Source: Phoenix dactylifera
Taxonomy: Eukaryota > Streptophyta > Magnoliopsida > Arecales > Arecaceae
Assembly: GCF_009389715.1 (NCBI RefSeq)
Contig: NC_052399.1
Location: 28,591,146 to 28,655,145, forward strand
Length of the DNA: 64,000 nucleotides
Direction: 5' to 3'
The stretch's first letter is position 1. Each line of letters opens with the position of its first letter. Both the position numbers and the translations under genes were made by a program. A model generated the notes under the pieces. That model was given only the letters and a program-made list of their open reading frames with translations, made no database searches and was not told the origin of the DNA. Of the stretch, positions 38,901 through 52,512 are shown in pieces.

Positions 38901-41900
38901 AATATCAAAAATATCTACAAACACAAAAAAAACATAGGTTTTGCAGACTTCTTGCTTATAAGCTATCACTAAGACCCATAGCCTTGAACCTTACACAAAC
39001 CCATAAACCTACAGGTCAAGCATGGTTACAGTTAGACCCATAAACTTTCTAGGTCCTGGTCTAGCTCTAGTGGATGTGCACCCATCCAGACCCAAGGTAA
39101 GGAACTAATTTTTACAAATCCGAACTAATCCAAGCCAAGACTTGATAGTTTACCAAGTGTAAAATGTACATTTTTTTCTCATTCCCTTAATTTCTCTTAT
39201 AGAAATTATCAATTATGCTCAAAGACATGTCAATTATCTTGAGATGTGAAGAGAATTGAGCTTTCTAAATAACAGTACCCAATTGGTACTTAGATTCAAA
39301 CCTGATGTATACACAACCCAAACCCCCTGCTGAGTAGGATATAGGTATTAACATACCTAGACTTGATATTTCCTTTTCCTCTTTTTTTTTTAAAAAAAAA
39401 AAATAACCCAATGGGTCTTATGTGTTTTCTCTTACCTAGACCCAATTCCCACCAGATTCTTGGATGGGAATGGTACATATAAGTTATGTAGATATAAGAT
39501 AACAGGCATAAACCCCCTTATCCCTAATCTTATCCTCCAACGAAACTAGGCCTAAGTAGTGTTGTCAAAACTGGTGCCTAGGTGCTAGGCGCTTAGAGAG
39601 ACCACACCAATACAGTTCATTTGATTATTTTTATGTATGATTTAAAATATGAGGTTAATTACATTATTTTTGAACAAAATTGGAAAAATATATTCTGGCC
39701 TTTGGGTAATTGGATGGTTGCTGAAAGACTATTAGGATGGCTTCTGAACAAGGAGGCAACTCTAGGGTCAAGTGACTGGGCAGGTGAGATGAGGGAAATG
39801 ATAAGTACACGTGTTATTTTCACTCCTATTCATTTAAAATAAGTTTATTTCAGTCATAAGAGTTGGAATAATGTAAAGAAAGTAGAAAATTACAAAAAAA
39901 AGCTAATCTATTTCAACAAACTAATGCCTAGGTAGTCACTTCCTAGTTGCTCTGGCCTCTCCAAGTGCCTAGCAAGCTGCCCAGACAACTAGGCGCCACT
40001 TTGACAACAATAGTCACACCACTAGCAAACAAATTCCATGACTGGAACAAAACAGAACAGAACAAGTTTGTGTTTCTTGCTGTAGTAGGAGCATAACAGT
40101 AAAAATTGGAAAACAATTTTGTCAAGGAACAAGCAAAGTCCATAACGGACAGGACAACACTTTTGGAGGTACGCACTAGAATTGTTAAATAACAAGAAGA
40201 GTTCTTTAAATTACACCTGATCAGATAGTTGAACCCAAAAGAAATGCAATGGTTATCATCATTGTATCTTCCTCCATTTTCCTTTATTAACAACTGCTAG
40301 TTATTCATCTGGTTTTGCGTTCCCATGGTTCTAGGCTTTCAAGTCTTCAAGCAACCTGCCAGGCATTATCTAAATCAGTACTAATACCTCAACTTCCCCA
40401 AGTTAATATCTATTTAGTTTACTTCTAAGTTATTAATCCAATTTCAATTTGCTGTCAAATTTCAGCAGAACGACAACTTCTATTCCCTTCTTATAAAAAT
40501 TTCTAAAACATTGACAAAAGGTGTAGTCTCTTAAGCTTTGGATCAGGCCCTAACTTGCACAGTAGTTTCTTTACCTTAAACATTAGATGTAAAAGACAAC
40601 TTCCAGAAAACCATGATTTCAGTTCTGCATGATATTCCTCAATGTCAGCAGTATATTCATCTAACAAAAGCATGCTCAGATACAAGCTTAGAACAGATCT
40701 CTTGTGATAAAAAAAAAACGCTTAGCTTGACACAGGCACCCAAATAAGTGGTAAACATAGTATACATTAGTTCATAAATTGGATTCTCAAACAGAAGATC
40801 ATCCAAGCACTAAAAGTTAAGAAAATCCCATTGCATTGCCGATGAGACGTGTGGTTCCCATTTTATTCAAGTTGCCAAAAGTTCTTTTAATCGAAGATGG
40901 TTATCACTCAGTTTATGCGCTACATAGATATTCCATCCTTAAATTATGACCAATTCCAAACAAAGATATCTTACCAAATCAACTATATGAGTCATTATTT
41001 TGGAAGGGTCGAAAGAAGATGCCCCTAAATAAAATGGAAAAAATAAAGGTTAAAGTATACCTTATTTGAATTTGGCACGAGCCCCTGCAGATTCTTCATT
41101 CTTTCAGCGATTTTCTCTCTCCGAAGCTGCATTTTGTGGTTAACTTTCAAATTATATTGTATTTCTTTTTTCATGAAAAAATATAAAACAACTGATAAAG
41201 CAACAATTCATATTCAGGTAACCAACAGAAACAACTAAAGAAAGGAAACCTTATTAAAACAAACTTCATAAGGGCATCCATGCAGCCAGGCTTGGCGTAA
41301 GACGTGATAATAGAATTATGAACTAACCCGTTCTGCGATACTATGAGGATCAGTGGCCTGTCCACGACGTGCTCTCACACGTGGCTTGACAGCTCCATTG
41401 CAACCACCACCAGCATTAGCTGGAGCTGATTGTGATTGAGTATTAGAAGAATGATTCACGTGATGCTTGCCAGTGTTCGCTTGAGTAGATGGTGGCAACT
41501 ATATATGGCAACAAAAGGAGCACTCTCATCAAATAAAAAAGCAAAATTAGGGGTAAATATAGAGTAAACATAAAAGATAACCAAGTAAACTACCTGTTGA
41601 CAAATCTGTACTCCTGCTGTTTTAGTTGGTGACATTTGTGGTGGAGAAGCCAATGAGGGCAAACAAAGGTTGTGCAACCCATTTTGCTCCTGCAAGTGTG
41701 GGCATCTTAACTTTGAATGACTTGCCGGGATAGCTAAAAACAGGTGTTAAATAAGTATGTAGTACCTGTTGCTGCAAACCAACACTAGGCAATTTTATCT
41801 GTTGTCCAGCACTGAAAGAAGACAAATTAGGGTTGTGCGGCTCATTATGTTCCTGCAAGTGAAATTTGAATATAAAAGGGTTAGAATGGTAATCATCAGT

Positions 41901-42672
41901 AAGAGGAGACAAGTATATTAGGATATGCATATGCAACTTTTACATGAAGAGATGCTCCAGGCAAATCCTCCAGCTGTGCAAATTTGCCATTCTCAACGCA
42001 TGTTTCCCTCAACATAACATTATCACTTTCCAGCCCTTGGAAACCAAATGCTTGTAGTCTCCCCTGTCCCATTAAAGAAGAAACACCTGTGTATGATGAA
42101 GGCCACATTGCAGGAAGTGAAGAAATTGAATGAGCATCTCCAAGTGACTGCTGGAAGGTAGATAATTCGCAGCCATTGCTCTCAATTGAACTGCCCATGG
42201 TCAGTGTGCTATGAGGAAGTGTTACAGAGCATGATGGATTCAATTCCGAGCCAAACGTTCCTGCTGTTGAATTACTCTCTATAACACCCTGTAGTGAGAA
42301 ATTACTTTCCTGCGTTGCATTGTCTTGGAGGGATGACTCTGAGTTTTGTCTATGTACCTTATGCAGAGATAATTTCTCACCAGGAAATATGTCCTTATCA
42401 ATGGCATACTTTAGATTTCCATCAAGGAACATGGAAGAGGTGCTATCATGGCTATGCAGATTTAATTCATCCGTACATGCATTCCCTATAATACGATTTG
42501 AAGGTATCACACTTATGGGTGGGTTCTTTTCATCTCCTCCATATGCTTCCATTGAACCAGCAACTAAGCTAGTTGTCTGAGATACAGCAGTGCCAATCCA
42601 AGATGACCTTGCAGAGGTATTTGCATCTGGCCATGTCAACGGTGAAAGGAAGGGATCAATAAAATCATCCAT
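35914..42672 (-). CDS. bHLH66: bHLH transcription factor of the LRL (bHLH66/69/82) group, eight coding exons
   Basis: Minus-strand exons: 42672-41944, 41852-41766, 41689-41594, 41498-41328, 41126-41061, 37103-37044, 36951-36883, 36240-35914. All are GT-AG and phase 0, giving 534 aa. The N-terminus [16 protein letters not shown] starts a long, Ser/Asn-rich region. The basic region and helices ([70 protein letters not shown]) span about residues 341-411 and are split across exons 4-7. The His-Glu-Arg residues of G-box binders are present. The C-terminal block ([36 protein letters not shown]) is typical of LRL proteins. LRL factors promote root-hair growth in Arabidopsis and Lotus. That role here is inferred, and the member number is a nearest-group label. 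Intron 5 is about 4 kb and carries transposons. Confidence 0.92.
38280..38475. repeat. GGGTCGGGT-rich repeat (decayed hAT-like MITE?)
   Basis: Repeated GACCCGACCCGA / GGGTTGGGTCGGG motifs occur on both strands. The right end reverse-complements to TAGGGGTGCAAATGGGTCGG, which looks like a plant hAT-MITE end. No matching left end was found. It lies in intron 5 of the bHLH gene. Confidence 0.45.
39560..40010. mobile_element. TIR element, about 450 bp
   Basis: The left end TGTTGTCAAAACTGGTGCCTAG is mirrored by the right end CTAGGCGCCACTTTGACAACA. The inverted repeats are imperfect and about 22 bp long. Subterminal GCCTAGGTGC-type motifs recur on both sides. TAG lies beside each end. There is no coding capacity. 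The superfamily is not assigned. It is in intron 5 of the bHLH gene. Confidence 0.65.
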
Positions 42673-42728
42673 TTCAGTTTCTTGAAGACCTCCACTGCCT
42701 CAGTCTAAGAAGAGCGAGAATACTAATT
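42673..42728 (-). other. Second 5' UTR exon segment of the bHLH gene
   Basis: A strong acceptor (TTGTTGTCTATTGCCAG) ends 56 nt before the bHLH start codon on the minus strand. This 56-nt segment would be spliced to an upstream leader exon. It contains no ATG. Confidence 0.6.
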
Positions 42729-43819
42729 CTGGCAATAGACAACAAAATCCTTCAGATATGATTGTTTCACCCAAAAGTTTCATTACTAAACAGAAGCCAC
42801 TGTCTGCCCAATCCTATATATGAGAATTCAGCATGGCAGAAGTGATTTTATGCACAGGGAATGAATAATAGATACCAAATCTTTTCATCACCTATTTCCT
42901 GAACACCCCATATTCAGGAATAGTGAGAAATGCAAGCAGCTTCTTCTCCTAGTCTCTTGACTCCTACATAACATCATAACGTATAACTGTTATGGCCATA
43001 TAATTAATAACACCAGTTGCAGCAATTGCCATTTCACCAAACAACCCTCAATTAATAACACCTAGGAAAAATACTCTATAAAACTTGATGTCATAAATTC
43101 ATAATTAAACAAAATGGATTGTAGATGGAATGGGAAAGATAAAAAGAGAACATAGAATCATAACTCAAAGCAATCCACAGCACAATACTATTCTACACCA
43201 TCCAGCATCAAAATCCACCAACAATATAGGGCACTTGGCAAGAACCCTCCTCACATGGTTTAAAATACTGGTTTCCGTACCCATACTGGTAGGGGGCAGT
43301 AGGGTCCGGTATAGTGAACCATGCTTCCTTGTCAGTGGAGGTGAGAATGTAATTAGATGAGACGTATTCATGATCAAAAATATTAAAGTAATCATCATAT
43401 GCAAGTAACCAACTACCATGAAAGTCCTTGGTTCTTCATGTAGCATAAGAATCTCCTTCTTTCAGAATATCCCATCAAATTCAATTTCAAATTTGCAATG
43501 GGACCATGACTGAACGCTCCAATCTCAATTCATGGGACCAAGAAAGGCCTTTGGAATGTATAGGCATCCGAGCGCCATCAGACACCCAAACACCAAAAAG
43601 ACCTGGATTTTCAAGCAAATATCCATCATGGTTCAGCTTAAGTATGCTAACTTGCATTGATACTAGTTACTAGTTAATAATTCAGAGTGATCAACATCTT
43701 CAACCCACCGCAACTTCCAAAATATTCAGCAGCCATAGTTGACAATTGAAATGCCCAAATCTTGAGAGAAATTTTATATTCTTTTGGGGTCCAAGAGCTG
43801 GTATAAGACTAAAGAAAGT

Positions 43820-44560
43820 TGCTAGAGTATATTACTTATGCCACTTATGTTAGGAATACACCCACATACTGATTGCCAAACCAACCTGAAATGGGCAGTT
43901 CGGGCTTCCAAAATAAGACAAAAGGTGAATTGGTCTATATTGGTCCAAACTGGCCGAGTCGATAGGTTATGCTCAACATCGGACAATATTGGCCCACTTC
44001 GCTTGGGCCGAACTGGCCACACTTATAAATCCCCTCAATCTCGACCCCTAATTCCCGATCTCTCTCATTTTTCTCCTCACCTTTCTCTCTTGCTCTCTCT
44101 TTGATCTCTCAGGACTACTGCTGCCAAGCACTCTTGACCGCCGCCACCGACCACCTCACCTTCCCCCTCCCTCTCTCCCACCTCAACCTCCTGCTCCTCA
44201 CCCAAGACATCTTCCACGCGAAATCCTCTGAGACCCCTGAACCCTTCTTCGGCATACTCTATTGCCTTCTCCACGAACCTAGCACCTTTGCCGCCAACTT
44301 CATCTCTAGAGTTGCCTCCCCATCAGCCCCCAACAGTTGCCATCTAGAGGTGCTCGATGCCTCCCTCTCTTCCCCCTTCTCACTCTAGATTTGGGTGTAC
44401 CAACACCTAACTAGTATGGCATCGTCTATCATGTGTCAGTATATAATGGTAACAACACCATGCTTGTACGGTAAAATACCCTATCTATCAACCCACTACC
44501 TGATCGGCACATGTCAAGCTACCGGTACTAACCTTGCCACATATTTTTTTATAGTACTGC
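43820..44560 (+). repeat. Composite CT-rich element flanked by GGTAC-type sequence
   Basis: The order is TATTGGTCCAAACTGGCCGAG-type sequence, a TATA-like CTTATAAATCCC at about 44021, then a CT/CCT-rich 44050-44390 stretch, then GTGTACCAACACC..AGCTACCGGTACTAACC. A plus frame at 44101-44388 is open and protein-like but lacks an ATG start and a recognised domain. Similar CT-rich cores next to GTAC motifs occur at 30525-31080 and 56640-57120. Confidence 0.4.
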
Positions 44561-47211
44561 TACTTGTGTATCTACAGTGACACAATAAATGCTCCCATTA
44601 CGTAATCTGAAAGTTAGTTTAGTCAAGCAACAAAGTAACTAAAAAAATCTAAGTATTTGCATGAAATCTAACTAAGAAAACAATTTCACTTTTTAGTTGG
44701 TCATTGAACTTGAGAAAGACTCAAAGTCACATCAACCTACCCGACACACAAGCCTCCACACCATGCATGTGGTGTCTAAACACTCTCAAATTCATTACAT
44801 CTATATGCTCGGAAATCTTTAAGCACATTTGAGGAAGTTGAACCTAAGACCATCTTCAAAGAGAGAAGGGTGCCCACATCTCGGGTCATGCTCAGGTTAG
44901 TAACAGAGTCATGTCATTTTTTTATAAATGAGCAATTCTAACAGTAAACAATATCAGCTTAAGTAACTTATCATATTTCTTTCAATTGCATGAAGATGAC
45001 TTTGCAAGGAACTAGCATTACATATCACATTTGACTAGTAAATAACCAGGAAAAAAAAGGTTTAGAACTTCTTTTTATCTCAGCTAGAAAATTTCATTAT
45101 TGCACTCAACATCATGGAGCCAGTAAATCAAGTAGATCCTTTGGAAGAAGAATGATAGTCCAACATAAGACTCACCTGCTCAGGTGAAAATACACAAACT
45201 TCGCAAACAACTTACTTTGCAATCATGATGCATATAGAATTTTGAATTTTCAAAAAAAAAATTCCAACCACAATATACTAAGAAGTGTAATATTGGAGCT
45301 TTCACATGTTCAATCTCTGCTTTACAAGACACTACTTGGTAGATATCAAGTAAGATAATTCTGGTGTCAGACATTAATCAGCACTATGAAACCATTCTAT
45401 ACGGCAGAATACTATTGTTGAATAAATCTTCTAGAAGAAGCAATAATTTTGCTTCAGCATTTCATAACTCATAGGCTCTTTGGGTTAAATAACCATCGAG
45501 TTCCAAAGCAAATGCCTCACATATTCCTCTAATTTTAGCCTAGGTCTCAGATATGACTATGTCAAACAACAAAATGTCAAAACCACAAATCATTAATCTC
45601 GTAATATAATGTTTCATTATCTTGTTTCTTTTATAATAGCAACCAGAGTATGGCTAGTCCATAGGCATCCTACTCTATGATTCAGCAAGGTATACAGACT
45701 GCAGCAGGAAGGAGTATCATACTGGACTATTGAGTTGTACGGACTGTATGCTCCACACATAATCAATGCATTGTTTCCAATAAGCTCAGAATAACGACAT
45801 GATACCTCAAATTGAGTGATCCCCCATACAGTATAATTAAGAGGAACTAGAGTGAAAACACTATTAAAAGCTGAGTCGACAATTTAATTTAGAGTTTTCT
45901 TGCTGTTTTTTAAATAAAAATGATGACTTTAAAGTTTTGTCAATTCAGATCAATATCTATTGCCCAAAAAACATGCATAAAGAAATTGTAGAATTGAACC
46001 AAGGTTGTGTAGGTATAAAGTCATAAAAGAGTTTGTCTAATTTTCTTTGCCAAAGTCTTAAAACCTAATAATAAACTTGAATGGAACAGACTGAATTTTT
46101 GATAGGTAGTCAGCACATGATTGATCAACAATTCCATAAACAATTATAACTTGTATCAGAGAATTGATTATTACAATCTTTTCAGATAAAAGAAATGATA
46201 AAAAAGTAAATCAATTATTATAATTTAGGTTTTGATCACTTTAATCAAGTTTTGTCACGTTCTTTGCATATTTATGCAAGGTAATTCTTCAAGAAAAAAC
46301 CATTATCGCTGTAAATAAATTCACTCTAAAAATACGAACTTAATGATACAGTAAATCCATTTATATATATTTCTGATGACAAGAGAGCTGTTATTACATT
46401 CTCTTCAGCCAAGTAAATGGACATCTAGCTTCACGAAATGTTATGTGTTCAAACAGATATTTACATAAAGAATCTGATGAAACCGATAAGTGCCCAGGCA
46501 GCACATAACTTTGATTCGTGTTGAAATAAATTCCAGATCTTGGCAATATGAAAACTTTTCTTTTGTGACAATCAAGACAGTGGAAGTACCAAGATAATCG
46601 AGAGAAGAAACGACCGAAATAGCCTCCACAGAGGAGCTAACTCATTCAAAGTCAGTCCGTAAACTGTACATAATTCGTACTCCCATGAACTTATACTAAA
46701 CCAACTTTTCCTAATCTATAAGAGGACCACGAACTAGCCTATAATAAACCTAGGAGTCTGACTTACATAGTGTTACTTAAGTCTCTTAATCAACCTAAAA
46801 CTCCAATAAATCAAAATTATAAACTAATCGAACAAACATGACCAAAGACTTCCAAATTATGGTAATCTCTGTACCTTTATTGGACCATACACAAGAGAGC
46901 TATCAAAATATCATCAAAGTACATTCCTATTCAGTTTAAGGCTTTCCTAATCCAATCTAGGCCAAAACATGACCTTTAAGATGATAGTCCTACTCATATT
47001 AGGACTGAGAAACCTGCTAGAAATATAATCACAAAGACAACAAGATTTAAAGAAAACAGAAAATAGAAGCCTGAGAATTGAAAATAAATTCAGGCATCTA
47101 AATCCTTAAATTTGACAATATCCGGTACATTCCTTCTACCTCTGTGGTTTGTGAGCACTAAGAGTCTAAGACATAGCAAGTTCAAGTGTAAGATTTAGCT
47201 AAGGTTTGCAA

Positions 47212-47385
47212 TCTAGGACCATACCACCTGGTACGGGACCTACCATACCATACAGTAGGGTACCAAGACATGGTACACCCCTATATCAAGTGACGGTACC
47301 GAGTTATGTACCATACTGACACTGGGATGTACCAGTTGGGCAAGGGTAGAGGGTCCGATACCAAGATTACAAACCTTAGGTTTAG
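47212..47385. repeat. GGTACCGG-family repeat block
   Basis: CATACCACCTGGTACGGGACC, CAGTAGGGTACCAAGACATGG and GACGGTACCGAGTTATGTACC motifs in about 170 bp. It is similar in density to the 21478 copy. Confidence 0.5.
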
Positions 47386-48947
47386 CACTAGGAGCACTAG
47401 AGATGCAAGAACACAAAAAGTGATATTTGCCGCGTCACTGATGGCAGACACTAGGAGCTATGTCAATGTCTGCATCACTGTATACCTGGCTAATTAAAAT
47501 GTCATAGGAGATAATATAGACATCAGATGTTTGCAATTGCTCTGTTGCGTGAAAGCAGGGAGATTTTTGAGAGAGATGACAGCACAAGTGCAATGCACAA
47601 AGCATCTTATTTCAAATTATTTCTGCTTCAAGACAGAATGATCATAAAAACATGAAAACTTGCAGAATATTTCGAAATATTGTACATTACTGCAAAAAAG
47701 AGAACTACTGGCCCAACTTCAGAAGATGATCTAAACAAGGGGGATCCAGATGGCTGAGATGGAACATCCTTTTTGTATATTTCCCTTTCTTTCTTTCCAA
47801 GGCATCTCCAGGATGTATTTTAATTTATGCTTTCTTAGTGATAGAAACATCCAATTTTAACATTTTTGCATTAAATTGTGTCGACGGACTAATATAATTG
47901 GCTTTTATGCCTGAACTTGATTTAAGGTTTTAGGGCCATTTACTTTCATATCCACTCATCCCTGGAAAGCAATCTAAATTAATTCATGCTAGACCAGGAA
48001 AGAATTTCAGTGTGGTGCTTGTAATGCATTTGCTTATAGGTAACTGTATCTTTTTGCTCATATGCAAGCTAGATTTTAGCTTGGTAGTGCATGATATGCC
48101 ATGCCTCTGCCAAAAGCCAACCTCTCTTGAGAATAAAGAGTAAGGTCTCACTTTACTCTTGTTCCGGACTTCTGATGGTTGGATACACAAGAGAAAGAGC
48201 CAGAAATGCCTACTCTTTGTTCTTAAGTGGACTAAGGAGACCATGAATTATGAGGTACAAGCACCACGCAGTGGAAAGTAATCTTATCATTTCATTCCTT
48301 GTTTTCATGCCATTAAACCTTGAAAATTGCATAAATACAACTCCCTACTGCTCCTCCAGATTCATTACAGTGAACCAACTTTAGAATTTCACCAACTTTT
48401 AGTCGTTGGCATAAAAAAACCAAGAAACCTGAGACACAGGAGAACCAAGAAACATATTATTTCACATGTTCTCATTACTCATACTATAATTTTCCACTGA
48501 GCACCAAGTTTAAGTCACAAGAAAGCACAAAACTATGTGATTTGCCAAATAATTGCTTGAAAGGAGATTTTAATTATTTTTTTAAAAAAAAAAGGCCACA
48601 AACTAAAACACATAAACACCTCAACAACATAGGTCGCCCGCAAACACAGACTGCTCGAACAATTCAAAAAACGAGAAGCAAAAAATCCAAAAATTGGGGG
48701 TAAACGAATCTTTACCCACGGCAGAGGACCAAAAACGAACAGCTAAATCCAAAAAAATAAAGCAGGAGGAGGACGAATAAATTCACAAATTAGAAGCCTA
48801 GGGATCAGAAATTCACACGCAAACACCAGCCGCTTGGGAATCAGAGCAGAGCAAATCGCCAATTATATGATTCCATCGAGAGAATTCGAGAAATCTAACC
48901 CTAATTTGATCGAAATATGGGAATTGGGAGTGGACGGATATACTTAC

Positions 48948-49070
48948 CGAAAGAAAGCCAAGAGAGTAAGCTTGGGAGCAAAAGACAAAGAGGAGTTGGA
49001 GAAAATGAGAGGAGAGAATAGAAGAAAGAGAAATCAGTTCCAGCTTTCCTTCGCCTTGGGTTTTTAAGTG
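48948..49070 (-). other. Probable distal first (non-coding) exon of the bHLH gene
   Basis: On the minus strand a CT-rich leader (CTTTCTTCTATTCTCTCCTCT) runs into a near-perfect donor, TTTCG|GTAAGTA (GT at 48947-48946). A TTAAAAACCC TATA-like motif lies near 49068. The nearest downstream gene on this strand is the bHLH gene, whose ATG is preceded by a good acceptor. The joined leader has no upstream ATG. The pairing is an inference that cDNA would test. Confidence 0.5.
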
Positions 49071-49074
49071 TGAA

Positions 49075-51753
49075 CGGGGGGAACAGTCATGGTGTGAGTC
49101 TTGTACAACCTGGAATGGTTTTGTATAACCGCATCCGATTTTGGCACCAAGTTGAGGCCCTACTTTGATAGACTTTGGAACCTTTTTGTTTATGGTGTGG
49201 TCACCCCAGGTAGGGCTAAAATGTTGACTTCTTTTCCACATATCGACAAGAGACAGATACTATTTGATACTGTATCAAAGTGAACACAATTTGGGTTGCT
49301 CTACTTTAAAAATAATAATAATAATTGCGACTTCTATTTTGTCACAGTATCATCAGAAGATATTGCAATTTGTTTTATTTTTAAATTGAAATCAATATAA
49401 ATTTACAATAATTTGTGTCAAAATTTTATATGATGGTATAGTTGCCTAAATTTTTACGTTAATTTTGGATAAATTAGCTCAATAAAACAAGGTAGACTAT
49501 AAGATTAGAAATTTACTATATAATTCTGTCCAAGGTGACCGAATGACAGAAAATATTTACTAGTGTTTAAATCTATTTTTTTTACTCTCTAATATCAAAA
49601 TGTTTTAGTATATAGTAAAATTTATGGTATCCAGCAACAAAATATGATCATAGATCATGATAAATTAATACTTATCAATTTGTAAAGAAGGTACCATAAT
49701 ATCAGGATAAAACTAGTATTAAATTATACGAAACTAAAACTAATTCATAATTTTAATCAAATACTCAAAAAATAGGGTAGACCAAATTTTTTTAAAATAT
49801 ATATATTAATTTTTGGCTCCATTATCCTCAATGGAGGAGAGGTAACCTCACTAGGGTGGCCAAAAGTAAGTACTTTAATACAAGGATTAGCTCATGATTT
49901 GATTGGCGGAACTAATAAAACATTATTCCAGCAATGTACAACACTCACACGAAAGGTAAGCCATAATTTATTACTTCTATTTGTTTATTCCCTTCCCCGG
50001 CGTTTGTCCATCCCAAAAGAGATTATATTCTGACACGTGGCTTCCTCCCGCTGGCCACAAGTGTCCGGTTTCTGTTCTCGGGTTTGATGGGAAGCTGTTC
50101 CCCACGCGGCTTGAAAAGCGGTCGCCGGAAAAGTCCCCACGCTTTTTAAAGTGGACAGGCTCGAACCTTCTCTAAATGACCAAACTGCCCTGGAGTTCGT
50201 TACTCCACTTTGACTAAACTACCCCCGAGTCTCATATTTTTCACAGAAGTCGAGAATTTAATCATGGGCAATTTCGTAAATTAAGTTCCCCGGATTTCGC
50301 GGCGCTGTTTCGCCGATATCGGCGGGGGATCGGCGCGGCGTTGAGACTTCGTCGTAACTTGGGATAATCGAGCGGTTTTGGGATAATATTGGGATGAGAT
50401 TTGTCTAAAATAAAGAATTTTAGATTATTATAACAAACCCTGCGGAAATTATTATTTGCCTCAAAAATAATATTTTAATTTTTAAAATTAAAACAATAAA
50501 TATTATAACCGAGGGGTTCAATTCGGTCGAAAGAATTAACACGACGACCACTAAAAGTATCCAAATACCATATTTTATTTTTTAATAATTCATATTTGTA
50601 GCAATAAATTTATATTTATAGCATAAATCTCGATTTTATCCACTTTATATATGGTGGACTTTTAATAGAAAAGCTCGGTCTATTTCAAAAAAGATATATT
50701 TACGGTCTTTCATAGTGTAGGAAGAAAACTTTCTTTTTTTTAAGGCAGGTTCGATCAGAAGAGGCAAAATAGATATGCTGCTTTCTATTAGTCCCAAATC
50801 GAATATAAATTATTTTAAAAAAATTATACAATAAAACTAATATTTTATTATTTATTTTATAATATTTACAATACTAATAATATATAAGAAAGGTAATTAT
50901 CTTTTTCCTCATCATTATATATAATATAACTGGAGAGGAGATTATATTTTTTGTTTGCAAAAATAAATAAAATAATTTATAGGACGTTGAGGGCCACCGC
51001 GTGCTTGGGAGGGGGGTAATATGGTAAATATGTTACAGGATGTTTTGTTGAGGCCGGATTAGGCGGAGTAGTTTCGCGATTAGAGTTTGAAAAACGTGGA
51101 TAAAGATGCGCGGGCGACGAGGTTAGGGTTTGGAATGGCAAGTAGAGGTGGGACCCACGTGAGACGTATGCATGTAGGGGAAAAGAGAAACTGGTGTGAA
51201 CCACGAGTTTGGAACCTCTTTAGCGATAAAAATTGAGAGGGTCCAGAAAATAAGCAAGACAGAAAATATATTGCAGTTGGATCCCACCATCATATACTTA
51301 TTCTTTTGTTCCTGATCGATACGTGGATAGCGATGGACCAAATAAAATCTCCCTATTTATGTGCTAATAACGATTTACTTAGAGGGTGGATTATGTAGAG
51401 TATAGATAGTAATATATCTTAGACTTGCCATCTCTAAAATTTCATCCCTAAAATCTTGCGTGATAGCTCAGTTTGCCGAATGGTGACGACAAATGGTTAG
51501 CAAAATACGAATAATAATTGATCGGTTACAACTCAGTACTCCAAGAAAAAATATGGTAAAGGACCAATAAATAAAAAAAGCGCCCAGTCACACCACACCT
51601 GAAACCCCTCTCGTTCGCGGATATGGAAAGAGCGGTATATGAAAAGAGCTCAATCTCTCATCCACGGATATGGAAAGAGCTCAACCACTCGTTCGCGAAT
51701 CTTAGAATCATCTAGATTTGCACCCTCTCTTTTATAAATACTAGGCATGGGAC
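49075..51753. other. Intergenic, no gene seen
   Basis: Mostly AT-rich, with a GC-richer island at 50000-50360. That island contains several CGCGGC/GGCGGGG motifs but no supported gene. At 51600-51720 a GGATATGGAAAGAGC motif recurs with TCGTTCGCG in a short imperfect tandem array, ending in TTTATAAATA (51731-51740). Confidence 0.5.
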
Positions 51754-52279
51754 CAGGGGCGGCCCAATACATTTGGGGGCCTAAGGCGAATCCAATAGAT
51801 GAGGCCTTTTTTTTAATAATAAAATTTTAAATAAGTATAAAATATTTTTTAAAAATGATATAAAAATAGATAGTAATCAAGTATAATATTCCAATAAAGA
51901 TACACGAATCTGATAAGAATAGATAAGAAGTCTTTTCAATTTAATATAATTTTTGAATGAAAATATAGAAAAGTAATTAACCTAAGAAAAGAGCCATGAA
52001 ACTAATTAAATAACTGAGATAATACTTAATAATACTTTTATTCTGTCAAGTAAGAGTAGAATAGGAAAAGATCATCCTATGGCACTTCATGGTCAAGATA
52101 AAGAAATTATGGGAATTATGGTAAAGCAAGAGCAGAATTTGTCCAGACCTTTTCTATAAAAAAAAGTAGGGGCATTATGGAAAATTCACTCGATCTAATT
52201 TATAAAAATCCCATCCCACCTCTTCCTTTCAAAGTGAGTACCCTTACTTGGTGAGTACCGAAGCAGCCATTCAACACCA

Positions 52280-52306
52280 CCCCCCCCCCCCCCCCCCCCC
52301 CCCCCC
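52280..52306. repeat. Poly-C homopolymer (27 C)
   Basis: Twenty-seven consecutive C residues, seen directly. Length may be uncertain because homopolymers are prone to sequencing error. Confidence 0.9.
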
Positions 52307-52487
52307 TCTTCCCTCCTTTTCTCTCTCTACCCTCCAAGAAGTCCATCTCCAATCCCCCTATCTTTCTTCCCGATGGCCCAGGTGGATCAGGAGTATTGTG
52401 AGGGAAGGAAAACCAAGACCAAAACCAAAAAAGAGAAGGGATGAAAGATAAGAGTGGCTTCAAGCGGGTATCAAGCTAACCAAATCC

Positions 52488-52512
52488 CTCCTCTCTCTCT
52501 CTCTCTCTCTCC
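52488..52512. repeat. (CT)n microsatellite
   Basis: About 12 CT units inside the hAT-type element. Confidence 0.85.

Larger units (their letters stand above)
42729..48947 (-). other. Putative 6.2-kb leader intron of the bHLH gene
   Basis: No coding gene is recognised on either strand. It holds a composite CT-rich/GGTACCGG segment (43820-44560), another block at 43255-43320 and one at 47212-47385. The remaining sequence is AT-rich and unremarkable. Confidence 0.5.

Noticed and set aside
44101-44388. Open plus frame with protein-like composition
   Set aside because: No ATG start, no recognised domain, CT-rich bias. Kept only as part of a composite repeat.
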